In this document: one piece after another, positions 1-6,948 of the stretch
Layout: each line of letters starts with the position of its first letter
How positions within the stretch are numbered: the first letter of the stretch is position 1
NCBI RefSeq assembly: GCF_900101105.1
Contig: NZ_FNGA01000001.1
Location: 496,001-560,000, forward strand
Direction of reading: 5' to 3'
DNA from: Maridesulfovibrio ferrireducens
Lineage (GTDB): Bacteria; Desulfobacterota; Desulfovibrionia; Desulfovibrionales; Desulfovibrionaceae
Length of the DNA: 64,000 bases
Program-made: the position numbers and the translations under genes
Notes under the pieces: generated by a model
The model's database searches: none
What the model was told of the DNA's origin: nothing
What the model saw: only the letters and a program-made list of their open reading frames with translations

Positions 1-475
1 AATCTGAAAAAATAATCCCCATTACCGCTGTAAAGGTAATATCTCTTACTATTTCAGGATGTTTAACACTTGAACCCATTCTTGAAAGATGATTTGAAAA
101 GTGTTCCCACCCTTTGGCCTGCAACGTATCTCTTAAATCCTGTAAATCAGGACTGTCATGATTAAGTTCTCTGAGTCCGACCAGATAAACATCCCGGTTT
201 TTACGGGCATTATCTATAAATCTTCTTACATTGTTATCACACAATTCATAATGATCTGCCGACTCGTCCATGGACTTCTTAACAACAGCCAAAACCAAAT
301 CGACAAAGGAAGAAAAAATCTCCCTGAGCAAACCGGTTTTACCTCCAAAGTAATAAGAAATCATAGCACTGTTGACCTCTGCCTCTCTGGCTATATCCCT
401 GATTCCGACAGAGTTGAACGAACGCTCGGCGAACAACTTTGCGCCAGCGTTAAATATTTTCTCTTTCTTAGTCAT
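1..475 (-). CDS. TetR/AcrR family transcriptional regulator, C-terminus cut by window edge
   Basis: Reading the minus strand from the ATG at 475 gives MTKKEKIFNAGAKLFAERSF followed by a typical TetR helix-turn-helix (GIRDIAREAEVNSAMISYYF, residues about 24-43) and a helical ligand-binding region that runs off the window at residue 158. The N-terminal arrangement, with the SYYFGGKTGLL helix 3/4 junction, is diagnostic for the family. Members repress nearby genes, often efflux pumps, and release DNA on ligand binding; the ligand and target cannot be told here because the partner gene would lie beyond position 1 or upstream. An inverted repeat just ahead of the start suggests autoregulation. Confidence 0.9.
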   Translation of the reverse strand, partial: MTKKEKIFNAGAKLFAERSFNSVGIRDIAREAEVNSAMISYYFGGKTGLLREIFSSFVDLVLAVVKKSMDESADHYELCDNNVRRFIDNARKNRDVYLVGLRELNHDSPDLQDLRDTLQAKGWEHFSNHLSRMGSSVKHPEIVRDITFTAVMGIIFSD

Positions 476-482
476 GCGATTC

Positions 483-502
483 AATTAATCGGTTGATTAA
501 CT
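483..502. promoter_or_regulatory. inverted repeat, candidate TetR operator
   Basis: TTAATC and GATTAA arms (485-490 and 495-500) around a GGTT centre; with two more bases per side 7 of 8 positions pair. It lies 7-27 bp ahead of the TetR start, the usual place for an autoregulatory TetR site. Assignment is inferred from position and symmetry. Confidence 0.5.
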
Positions 503-532
503 CTTGTCAACCATCTATTAAAATCCTGAAAA

Positions 533-1105
533 TTACCAGTCAACCTTCGTTCCCTGCTTAGGATCTGGCATTTTAACGTTCTTTGTGCCTGTGGTATTTA
601 CCACTTCAACTCTGCGATTAAGGGCTTTGCCTTCTTTGGTGTCATTGGAGATAAGCGGCTCATCCTCACCAACACCTTTGACTGATATCCTAGCCGGATT
701 TATCTTGAACTTCTCAACAAGGTACAACCGCACAGCCTCGGCCCTCTTAAGACTCAATTTACGGTTATATTTTTTATCTCCGTCAGAATCAGTATGCCCT
801 TTCAACAACACAGACATCAAGCTCCCACGAGGCGAAATCATTGCAGCCCCCAGAGCGTTTGCAATAGGCAAGGCGTCCTTTTTAATCTTGGCGGAGTTCA
901 CATCAAATTCTATTTTCAAATTAGCTCTGCCGATCATGCCGGAATTGGCTGTTAAACCATAAATATCACCCGCAGAGTCTCCGGGGCCGAGAAGCATTTC
1001 CAAAATCTGGTCAGAGTTGCTGGCAAAACCATCTCCCTGTGCATGCAGAGCGGAACCTGTCAGCAAAATTAACAAGCAAAAAAAAGAACTTAATGCAGTT
1101 TTCAT
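533..1105 (-). CDS. OmpA-family peptidoglycan-binding protein, exported
   Basis: 190 residues. The N-terminus MKTALSSFFCLLILLTGSALHA is a signal peptide with an AHA-like cleavage site, and residues about 65-175 form an OmpA C-terminal domain: KGHTDSDG, N-(x)2-LS-(x)2-RA-(x)2-V and the closing NRRVEV are the peptidoglycan-binding signature. It should sit in the periplasm or outer membrane bound to the cell wall. The start at 1105 is chosen because GGAGG lies 5 bases before it; the ATG at 1117 overlaps that Shine-Dalgarno sequence. No beta-barrel segment is present, so it is a free-standing OmpA-like domain, not a porin. Confidence 0.85.
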   Translation of the reverse strand: MKTALSSFFCLLILLTGSALHAQGDGFASNSDQILEMLLGPGDSAGDIYGLTANSGMIGRANLKIEFDVNSAKIKKDALPIANALGAAMISPRGSLMSVLLKGHTDSDGDKKYNRKLSLKRAEAVRLYLVEKFKINPARISVKGVGEDEPLISNDTKEGKALNRRVEVVNTTGTKNVKMPDPKQGTKVDW

Positions 1106-1210
1106 ATGTTCCTCCATTTATATTTCCAAAATTACGTTTGAAAACATAGTACCACGCAAAATATTATTTAAAAAACTATTCTTAACGAAGAACGGAGGTA
1201 GTCCTTTCTT

Positions 1211-1627
1211 TTAATAATCAGGCTTTGAACGCTGCTTTTTAGTTGTCGCACGTTTATTTTTATTGTCCATCCGTTTACGCTTCGTAGAATTAGGGACTTT
1301 GGTTTTACGCCTTTGCTTGATTGGCTTTAATCCATCCGCCAAAAGACTTTTAAAGCGCTCAAGAGCTTCCTCTTTGTTGCGGAACTGACTGCGATGCTCC
1401 TCGCATGATATCTGCAACTCTCCTTTACTATTAATCTTATTACTGATTCTTAAAAGAAGAATCCTTTTTTGATGGTCACTGAGGGATGCAGACTCTTCCA
1501 AATTAAAAATAAGAGTCACGCGTGAAGACGTTTTATTAACGTGCTGCCCTCCCGGACCGGAACTGCGGCTCGCAATAAAAATAATTTCGCTGTCAGGTAT
1601 GGACAATGCTGGTGTGATAGTTATCAT
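1211..1627 (-). CDS. arfB: alternative ribosome-rescue factor, peptidyl-tRNA hydrolase ArfB
   Basis: 138 residues with the class-I release-factor signature SRSSGPGGQHVNKTSSRV at about residues 20-37; the GGQ loop hydrolyses peptidyl-tRNA in the ribosomal P site. The C-terminal tail is strongly basic (KQRRKTKVPNSTKRKR...KKQRSK), as in ArfB/YaeJ, where it threads into the empty mRNA channel of stalled ribosomes. The length matches ArfB (about 140) and not RF1/RF2, and there is no codon-recognition domain. It stands alone, between the OmpA-like gene and the divergently transcribed NifX-like gene. Confidence 0.92.
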   Translation of the reverse strand: MITITPALSIPDSEIIFIASRSSGPGGQHVNKTSSRVTLIFNLEESASLSDHQKRILLLRISNKINSKGELQISCEEHRSQFRNKEEALERFKSLLADGLKPIKQRRKTKVPNSTKRKRMDNKNKRATTKKQRSKPDY

Positions 1628-1681
1628 AGCTTCGGCTGGATCGTTCTGTTTTATTTGTTAATTTAAGCAAATAAATATTAT

Positions 1682-1708
1682 ATACAGATACAATACATGG
1701 ATCTGTAT
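1682..1708. promoter_or_regulatory. inverted repeat upstream of the NifX-like gene
   Basis: Perfect 8-bp arms ATACAGAT (1682-1689) and ATCTGTAT (1701-1708) with an 11-bp centre, 33 bp before the next start codon. A 19-bp centre-to-centre layout fits a dimeric repressor; the binding protein is unknown. Confidence 0.4.
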
Positions 1709-1740
1709 TATTTTTACCTTTTTTTTCAGGAGACACAATT

Positions 1741-2100
1741 ATGATAATTGCACTTCCATCCAGAGATGGTCAAGTTGACGGACACTTCGGTCATTGTGAA
1801 GCCTTTACACTTTTCACATTGGATGAAAATAAGAATATTATTGCGGAAGAAACTCTTACACCTCCTCCCGGATGCGGTTGTAAATCCAGCATAGTTCCCA
1901 CACTTGCTGAGAAAGGCGTTACCGTCCTGCTGGCAGGAAATATGGGACAGGGAGCTGTTAACCTCTTGCAGGCCAGCAATATAAACGTTATCCGCGGTTG
2001 TAGCGGAGATTTGAAAGCTGCCGTAGCGCAGTGGGCAGAGGGAAACCTTACCGACTCAGCAACTGTTTGCGATGATCACGAGTCCTGCGGCAACCACTAA
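1741..2100 (+). CDS. NifX/NifB-type dinitrogenase iron-molybdenum cofactor biosynthesis domain protein
   Basis: 119 residues forming a single RNase-H-like NifX fold: MIIALPSRDGQVDGHFGHCEAF is the classic opening (substrate pocket HFGHC), followed by a Cys-rich PPGCGCKSS and a C-terminal CDDHESCGNH tail. Small proteins of this family bind Fe-S or Mo-Fe clusters; in sulfate reducers many are encoded outside nif clusters and their cargo is unknown. AGGAG is placed 9 bases before the ATG. The next gene follows 47 bp downstream in the same direction, so the two may share a transcript ending at the terminator near 2700. Confidence 0.85.
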   Translation: MIIALPSRDGQVDGHFGHCEAFTLFTLDENKNIIAEETLTPPPGCGCKSSIVPTLAEKGVTVLLAGNMGQGAVNLLQASNINVIRGCSGDLKAAVAQWAEGNLTDSATVCDDHESCGNH

Positions 2101-2147
2101 GCCGTTCAAATAAACTTATACGGGTTGATTAAATATTGGAGTAAAAC

Positions 2148-2630
2148 ATGAGTGAATGTCCATGCGGTTCCGGGATTGTATACGCCGAATGCTGTGAACC
2201 ATATATTACCGGAACTAAACCAGCTCCTACAGCTGAAGCTTTGATGCGTTCCCGTTACACATCTTTTGTTGTGCATAACGTAGATTATCTCGGTGATACT
2301 CTAGCCCCGGAAAGCAAACATGACTACGAACCTGAGCAGGTAAAAGAGTGGGCGACATCTTCCACTTGGCTCAGCCTTGAAATTGTTTCTACCTCAGAAG
2401 GTCAGCCCGAAGACACTACAGGTGAAGTTGAATTCATTGCGAATTTCAAACAAGGCGGAGCTACTCACAAACATCATGAAGCAAGTCACTTTGAAAAAAG
2501 AGACGGCAACTGGCTTTACATTGATGGAGACATGGTCGCCCCGAAACCTGTTGTTAAAGAAAACAAAGTCGGACGTAATGAGCCTTGCCCATGCGGCAGC
2601 GGCAAAAAATATAAAAAGTGCTGCGCTTAA
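2148..2630 (+). CDS. YchJ-like protein (UPF0225) with two SEC-C motifs
   Basis: 160 residues. A SEC-C zinc motif ([17 protein letters not shown]) lies at the very N-terminus and a second ([13 protein letters not shown]) at the very C-terminus, bracketing a central NTF2-like/YchJ domain ([22 protein letters not shown]). This domain order is that of E. coli YchJ. SEC-C motifs bind zinc and, in SecA, contact SecB or ribosomes; the function of YchJ is not established. Preceded at 47 bp by the NifX-like gene and followed by a strong terminator. Confidence 0.88.
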   Translation: MSECPCGSGIVYAECCEPYITGTKPAPTAEALMRSRYTSFVVHNVDYLGDTLAPESKHDYEPEQVKEWATSSTWLSLEIVSTSEGQPEDTTGEVEFIANFKQGGATHKHHEASHFEKRDGNWLYIDGDMVAPKPVVKENKVGRNEPCPCGSGKKYKKCCA

Positions 2631-2671
2631 TTAAGCTCTCAGCATAATAATTACGACTTAATCGTTATTAA

Positions 2672-2705
2672 AAAAGACCCGGCAGAAATATCTGCCGGGT
2701 CTTTT
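2672..2705. terminator. bidirectional intrinsic terminator
   Basis: 15-bp perfect arms (AAAAGACCCGGCAGA and complement) around an AATA loop, with T-runs on both sides. It closes the YchJ-like gene (+) and the cyclophilin gene (-). Confidence 0.9.
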
Positions 2706-2747
2706 ATTTGACTTAGAAAATCCAGTCTTGAAACAAATCAATAAAGC

Positions 2748-3335
2748 TTACTGCTTAACTTCGTCAGCCTTGATAATCATCACAGGCTTGACCGGAACAT
2801 CATCATAACGACCTTTACGGAACGTCACAACTTTTTCAATCTTATCAACAACTTTCTTACCGCCGAGAACTTTTCCGAAAACAGCATATCCCCAGCCTGA
2901 AGAAGTCGCAGACTTAAAGTTCAAAGCTCCATTATCAGCAGTATTGATAAAAAACTGGTCTGTAGCGGAATGAGGATTACCTGTACGGGCCATAGAGATG
3001 GTATACTTATCGTTATAAAGACCGTTACGGGCTTCATTCTCAATAGGAGCGTAAGTATCCTTACTATTCATGTGTTTATCCATGTTTCCGCCCTGAATCA
3101 TGAATCCGCTGATTACTCTGTGAAAAATAGTTCCATCATAATGGCCTTCGTTCACATATTTGAGAAAATTAGCCACGGTTTTTGGAGCCTTAGCTCTATC
3201 AAGTTCAAGAACAATGTTTCCTTTGCTGGTTTGCATCTTAACGTAAACTTTAGAACTTTCAGCTTGAGCAGTTGCTCCCACAGAAAGAGCTATGCAAAAA
3301 AGGGCCGCAACCAATAATATTTTGAATCTTTTCAT
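2748..3335 (-). CDS. cyclophilin-type peptidyl-prolyl isomerase, exported
   Basis: 195 residues. MKRFKILLVAALFCIALSVGATAQA is a signal peptide; the rest is a bacterial cyclophilin (ELDRAKAPKTVANFLKYVNEGHYDGTIFHRVISGFMIQGGN, then Q..IN near the active site and GYAVFGKVLGGKKVVDKI). The catalytic Arg of FHRV and the hydrophobic pocket FMIQGG are present, so it should speed proline isomerisation of proteins in the periplasm. The start at 3335 follows GGAGG at good spacing; a longer frame to 3428 has no such support. Confidence 0.92.
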   Translation of the reverse strand: MKRFKILLVAALFCIALSVGATAQAESSKVYVKMQTSKGNIVLELDRAKAPKTVANFLKYVNEGHYDGTIFHRVISGFMIQGGNMDKHMNSKDTYAPIENEARNGLYNDKYTISMARTGNPHSATDQFFINTADNGALNFKSATSSGWGYAVFGKVLGGKKVVDKIEKVVTFRKGRYDDVPVKPVMIIKADEVKQ

Positions 3336-3435
3336 ATCCAGATTTTCCTCCGTAACAGTTTTATTGGCATTTACCAGAAACCGAAAAGACGAGCAAACAA
3401 AGAACGCCTTATTATTTAAAATCATCAATAGACGT

Positions 3436-3465
3436 AAAAAAAGGCTCCCGAACTAGAGAGCCTTT
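3436..3465 (-). terminator. intrinsic terminator of the hsp20 pair
   Basis: AAAGGCTC/GAGCCTTT arms (3440-3447, 3458-3465) with a T-run on the minus strand, 26 bp after the second hsp20 stop. Confidence 0.8.
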
Positions 3466-3490
3466 CAATTACCATTTTATTTAAACCTGT

Positions 3491-3856
3491 CTAGCTGTAT
3501 GAAACCTCAATTTTACGCGGTTTTGCCTCTGGAATTTTCGGCAGAAACAGCTCAAGCACACCATTTTTTAAATTCGCTTTAATATTTTTGCTGTCCACAA
3601 TATCCGCAACAGTAAATCTTCTTACATATTCACCTTCACCAAACTCTTGGAGAAGATATTTTTCGCCTTCAATCACTGATGTTGCGGCCTTCCCTTTAAC
3701 AATCATCACATTTTCTTCAACATCAATATCGAGATCTTTTTTCCCGACTCCGGGAAGATCCATATACATATAAAAACCATTTTCAGTTTCAACGATATCC
3801 GTTGCGGGGCTGAATTTTTCCAATTCTTTATCAGTCATAACTATTTCGTTACTCAT
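3491..3856 (-). CDS. Hsp20/alpha-crystallin small heat-shock protein (second of pair)
   Basis: 121 residues, one alpha-crystallin domain: GFYMYMDLPGVGKKDLDIDVEENVMIVKGKA opens it and LKNGVLELFLPKIPEAKPRKIEV closes it with the conserved A-x-x-x-G-V-L motif (here LKNGVLEL) and an IPE version of the I-x-I/V oligomerisation tail. Small heat-shock proteins hold unfolding proteins as large oligomers without ATP. It lies 9 bp after the other Hsp20 gene, in one operon; two unequal Hsp20 subunits in tandem often co-assemble. Confidence 0.9.
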   Translation of the reverse strand: MSNEIVMTDKELEKFSPATDIVETENGFYMYMDLPGVGKKDLDIDVEENVMIVKGKAATSVIEGEKYLLQEFGEGEYVRRFTVADIVDSKNIKANLKNGVLELFLPKIPEAKPRKIEVSYS

Positions 3857-3865
3857 AATCCCCCC

Positions 3866-4279
3866 TTACTCGATTTCTACAGCGATTTTCTTAGGAACAG
3901 ATGACTCGGCCTTAGGCATTATTATCCGCAATACCCCGTCTTTCATAGAAGCAGAAACATTATCCACATCAACAAGTGTATTGATAGAAATAATCCGCTG
4001 AAAAACTCCGGAAATCCTTTCCTGACGAAAATATCTGCCTTCCGGCAGTTTGCGCTCACCCTTGATTACAAGATCTTTTGCTGTGATCTCTATATCCATA
4101 TCTTCGATTGCAAGTCCGGGCATTTCCGCATGCACATAAACATTCTTTTCATCTTCCCCTATATTTATAGGAGGGTATGATGATTTTCCTCGTTTATACT
4201 GCCGGGGATTAAAAACTTCATTAAACACTTTGTCGAACTCATACGGAAAGTTATAAACCGAGCCTAAATCAATGACCAT
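3866..4279 (-). CDS. Hsp20/alpha-crystallin small heat-shock protein (first of pair)
   Basis: 137 residues from the ATG at 4279, chosen because GGAGG lies 7 bases before it (the frame remains open to 4339). The N-terminal region MVIDLGSVYNFPYEFDKVFNEVF is typical of class A bacterial Hsp20s; the alpha-crystallin domain runs from INIGEDEKNVYVHAEMPG to MKDGVLRIIMPKAESSVPKKIAVEIE. A sigma-70-like promoter sits at 4312-4339. No CIRCE element or sigma-32 box is evident. The -35 element directly abuts a relic of an Rhs core, so the island boundary lies right at this promoter. Confidence 0.9.
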   Translation of the reverse strand: MVIDLGSVYNFPYEFDKVFNEVFNPRQYKRGKSSYPPINIGEDEKNVYVHAEMPGLAIEDMDIEITAKDLVIKGERKLPEGRYFRQERISGVFQRIISINTLVDVDNVSASMKDGVLRIIMPKAESSVPKKIAVEIE

Positions 4280-4311
4280 AAAACACCTCCTAATTATTTT
4301 CGTATTAATAC

Positions 4312-4339
4312 AAAATACGCTATAAAAGTCGGTTGTCAA
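4312..4339 (-). promoter_or_regulatory. sigma-70-like promoter for hsp20 operon
   Basis: Minus-strand TTGACA (4339-4334), 16-bp spacer, TATTTT (4317-4312), about 33 bp before the start codon. The first T of the -35 box is the last base resembling the Rhs relic. Confidence 0.5.
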
Positions 4340-4392
4340 TAAACATCCACATCCTCGCCAGCAAAGCCAATCGGGTCGGAAGTTATTAATCT
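4340..4392 (-). pseudogene. Rhs core-end relic behind the left immunity gene
   Basis: About 53 bp on the minus strand read I-T-S-D-P-I-G-F-A-G-E-D-V-D-V-Y, the end of the Rhs core (in the intact gene ITPDPIGFAGGDVDVY). It is isolated, has no start and ends before the rest of the core. It sits 45 bp beyond the putative immunity gene, as expected if a toxin-immunity cassette was pushed in ahead of an older core end. Confidence 0.8.
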
Positions 4393-4436
4393 AGAATAAG
4401 TAGAACTAGTGTGGTGAATATAATAAACTGGCGATC

Positions 4437-5018
4437 TTAAATTGTTTCTTTTTTAAACTTAAAAACACTGTTTAATGCAAATATAAAACTGCCAAGATTG
4501 AATGTTTTTAAGCCCATGTCTATAAAATAAGACCTAAAACTCTCGAGAAGATAAAAATATTCGTGATGCACTTCTCTTAAAATCCAAGCTGCTAACGTTG
4601 CTAGCAAAGCAATAACAAAATCTTCTTTATTTAAATGATACATCAAATATCTTTTAAAATTTCTATAAAATAAATATAAAAACAATATCAAAAACAAAAA
4701 ATACATAATGTCGTTGATGTCAAATAGACCTTTATAGTAACCAGCTATAGTATTAGTACAAACAACTAGCGATACAACTATCAAAGCAATATCAATTGAA
4801 ATAGAAATTTTTATCAGACCATGTTTTGAAAAAATACTTTTTACATATGCTAAACAAGTCATCGCCTTTTCTGAGAACAAAAACGGAGATACTAATACAA
4901 TATTTGATAAAATAAGAATAAAAAATCGGTCTGGCAGATAACCCGCGATTCCCATAAGAAGAATAACAAGTGCCCATACAGCTATTTGTGAAGTGTAATA
5001 CTTTATAAAACTTTTCAT
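4437..5018 (-). CDS. multi-pass membrane protein, probable immunity to the left Rhs tip
   Basis: 193 residues, dominated by about six hydrophobic segments (AVWALVILLMGIAGYL, FFILILSNIVLVSPFLF, ISIDIALIVVSLVVC, IMYFLFLILFLYLFY, FVIALLATLAAWIL, FNLGSFIFALNSVF), so it lies in the inner membrane. No family is recognised. Base composition is clearly more AT-rich than the housekeeping neighbours. It begins 46 bp after the Rhs tip's stop codon and is followed by a core relic, the standard position for an immunity gene; a membrane-embedded immunity protein implies a toxin acting on the membrane or periplasm. Start 5018 is the first ATG after a hairpin; upstream in-frame codons pass through that hairpin and were excluded. 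Confidence 0.6.
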   Translation of the reverse strand: MKSFIKYYTSQIAVWALVILLMGIAGYLPDRFFILILSNIVLVSPFLFSEKAMTCLAYVKSIFSKHGLIKISISIDIALIVVSLVVCTNTIAGYYKGLFDINDIMYFLFLILFLYLFYRNFKRYLMYHLNKEDFVIALLATLAAWILREVHHEYFYLLESFRSYFIDMGLKTFNLGSFIFALNSVFKFKKETI

Positions 5019-5026
5019 CTCTTGTC

Positions 5027-5051
5027 GTGGAGGGGGGGAAACCCCCTCCAC
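5027..5051 (-). other. strong hairpin between left toxin tip and immunity gene
   Basis: Perfect 10-bp arms GTGGAGGGGG/CCCCCTCCAC with a 5-base loop, ending 9 bases before the immunity start. No T-run follows on the minus strand, so it is unlikely to be a simple terminator. A hairpin occupies the same place in the right island (12143-12168). Confidence 0.75.
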
Positions 5052-5583
5052 TCCTCCCTTATTTTTATTTTTTATTAACAGTTGTCCGTGAAGGAAGATC
5101 TCTCGACTTATCACGATTGTAACGTCCTTCCATCAAACTTTTGATATTCACATCAAGATCTTGTTCTCCAGCGTAATTCATAGTTCTTTCAATAAGCTCA
5201 CTTTTAACCGAAGGAGGGTTCTCTTTGCTGATATATTCATCTGCAAATTCAGTACCTTTATGAAGTAAAGGAGCAGCACCCGATTTTATTGTAGCATCTG
5301 AGATTCTTTCATTAACTGCTTTTTTTGTCTCAGACACTTTCTTACTGACTTCTTTAGAACCCTTTATTGTTTTTTCAACAACTTCTCCAGCCTTCTCACC
5401 AACCTTTTTCCCCGCAGTATTAACTCTTTTAGCACTGTTTTTAGCCAAATCTTTTGTAGATTTGCCTGCTCTGCCAACTTGCTTAGCTAACTTAGAACCT
5501 GCTTTAATAACACTTTTACCAACTTTCTTTATATACGGAGCTGCCGCCCTTATAGCCCGTAACCCGGTATTGATAATAGGATT

Positions 5584-5959
5584 TAACCCCGTCCTATCCA
5601 CAAAATTAATAGGATCATCCAAACAAAATCCATAAACATCCACATCCCCGCCAGCGAAACCGATTGGGTCGGGGGTTATGAATCTACCGATGGTGGGATC
5701 ATATTCGCGATATCCAAAGTGAATCAATCCTGTATCTTTATCGACCAATCCTGCGGAGAACCCCACGCAAGTATCAACTTTTTCATTACTATCGAATAAC
5801 AAATTACCAAACGAATCATATATAATCCGCTTTACCTCATTACCCCTTTCATCCGCAACCATGAAAATTGAACCGACTTGATCGGTTGCGAAATAGAAGG
5901 TTTTTCCTTCGTAAGTCATTGCAATGGGATCGCCTTCTTCGTCATACGTGAACACCTTG
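5584..5959 (-). repeat. inverted copy of Rhs core end (left arm)
   Basis: 376 bp matching 11198-11573 in opposite orientation. Bases 5807-5924 are identical to 11233-11350 (118 bp); divergence rises toward the tip side. Confidence 0.95.
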
Positions 5960-6000
5960 GGCCGGACATGAATAAGCCGACTCAGGTCCGGCTTTGCAGA
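5960..6000 (-). repeat. inverted copy of the Rhs upstream leader (left arm)
   Basis: 41 bp identical to the reverse complement of 10019-10059, the segment ahead of the intact rhs. Here it is joined directly to the core end, so about 1.14 kb (leader ORF and Rhs N-terminus) is missing between them. Confidence 0.95.
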
Positions 6001-6010
6001 TTTTTTGAAT

Positions 6011-6052
6011 AAAAAAACAAATCCCCCCTCGAACAAATATTCGAGGGGGGAT
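6011..6052 (-). terminator. terminator of the FKBP gene
   Basis: 13-bp arms ATCCCCCCTCGAA/TTCGAGGGGGGAT (6021-6033, 6040-6052) with a T-rich tract (6020-6011) on the minus strand. It isolates the Rhs fragment from upstream transcription. Confidence 0.85.
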
Positions 6053-6124
6053 CATACAATCTTAAAAAATATTATTTCTTAAGGCTGTCGGAGGAAACAG
6101 ATTGTCTCCTCTTTATATTCTCAC

Positions 6125-6559
6125 TTAGGAAGCGAGAATTTCAACCAATTCAATTTCAAAGATCATGGTCTGACCGGCAAGAGGATGGTTGCCATCAAGA
6201 ACAACTTTATCATCGGTAGCAGACTTAATTGTCACGTTAGTAACGCCCTGCTCAGTATTAACCTGAAGCATCATACCGACTTCCGGATTGATTTCAGGTG
6301 GAATCTGGCTGCGTTCAACTTCAAAAGTATGTTCTTCGTGGTAAGGACCGTAGCCATCTTCAGGGCTGATGGTTGTCTTTACTTTTCCGCCGCCTTCAAG
6401 GCCGAGAACTGCGTCTTCAAACCCTTTGATCAGCATTCCCTGTCCGAGAACGATTTCAAGAGGTTCGCCTCTTTTATATGAAGAATCGAATTCTGTTCCG
6501 TCTTCGAGGGAACCAGTATAATGAACGCGGATTTTGTCGCCGTCTTTGGCTTGAGACAT
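6125..6559 (-). CDS. FKBP-type peptidyl-prolyl isomerase, SlyD-like
   Basis: 144 residues. The opening VHYTGSLEDGTEFDSSYKRGEPLEIVLGQGMLIKGFEDAVLGLEGG is the FKBP active-site fold, with an inserted-in-flap (IF) chaperone domain (EDGYGPYHEEHTFEVERSQIPPEI...GVTNVTIKSATDDKVVLDGNHPLAG) as in SlyD; the C-terminus lacks the long His/Cys metal-binding tail. It acts in the cytoplasm as folding helper and prolyl isomerase. GGAG is placed just before the ATG. Trm112-like gene lies upstream on the same strand, 71 bp away, so both may share a transcript. Confidence 0.92.
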   Translation of the reverse strand: MSQAKDGDKIRVHYTGSLEDGTEFDSSYKRGEPLEIVLGQGMLIKGFEDAVLGLEGGGKVKTTISPEDGYGPYHEEHTFEVERSQIPPEINPEVGMMLQVNTEQGVTNVTIKSATDDKVVLDGNHPLAGQTMIFEIELVEILAS

Positions 6560-6630
6560 AGAAGCTCCTTGTGTTTTCCGGTTCTCCTGAATCGGAAAAC
6601 CGCACTGTTTTTTTGTTTAAATCTAAAAAA

Positions 6631-6816
6631 TTACTTTTTGTCCCATTTGTCGGCTGGAATAGCCTCATCTACGAGCATAATGGGAATTTCATCTTTAACG
6701 GGATAGACGACTTCGCATGCACTGCATTTAAGTCCGGTCTCTCCATTCAAAAGTTCCAACTCGCCTTTACACTTAGGGCAGACGAGAATATCAATCAGTT
6801 CTTTATTCAGAGCCAT
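6631..6816 (-). CDS. Trm112-like small zinc-ribbon protein
   Basis: 61 residues: MALNKELIDILVCPKCKGEL...LKCSACEVVYPVKDEIPIML is the Trm112/YcaR fold with two CxxC pairs for zinc and the closing YPVxDxIPxML motif. In eukaryotes Trm112 activates methyltransferases; bacterial YcaR-type proteins have an unclear role, often next to lipid A or envelope genes. Start 6816 has AAGGAG at good distance; six codons further upstream are not needed. Confidence 0.9.
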   Translation of the reverse strand: MALNKELIDILVCPKCKGELELLNGETGLKCSACEVVYPVKDEIPIMLVDEAIPADKWDKK

Positions 6817-6948
6817 TTTAGGTACTCCTTGCATATTGTCTAATCAGTACCCTATAACGATAGAAAACAAATTCCTCAAGCCCACATTTGTGCTATAAGA
6901 AAATTGAGACTAAAAATTTGCCCTCCGGCACCCAATTTGGAGAAGATA

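Larger units (their letters stand above)
5065..6036 (-). pseudogene. 5'-deleted Rhs gene: core end plus unknown toxin tip
   Basis: The frame is open for 323 codons, but the first 25 derive from a terminator hairpin and a 41-bp leader, with only a TTG as start and no promoter, so it is probably silent as it stands. Residues about 26-151 are the end of the Rhs core (RPKVFTYDEEGDP to DPIGFAGGDVDVYGF...DRTGL), nearly identical at its beginning to the intact gene at 10158-12134. Residues 152-323 are a different C-terminal tip: NPIINTGLRAIRAAAPYIKK, a long Lys/Ala/Val-rich helical stretch, then a charged end (ENPPSVKSELIERTMNYAG). I recognise no toxin family in it. The tip and its membrane partner form a cassette that could be attached to the intact Rhs by recombination in the shared core. 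Confidence 0.75.

Noticed and set aside
158-496. 112-codon open frame on the plus strand
   Set aside because: It lies across the minus-strand TetR gene, whose helix-turn-helix is unmistakable; no start signal or domain supports the plus frame.
5016-5114. Longer membrane protein starting at 5114 and overlapping the Rhs tip
   Set aside because: The extra residues are encoded by the hairpin and the end of the tip gene and are not hydrophobic; ATG 5018 is the sensible start.
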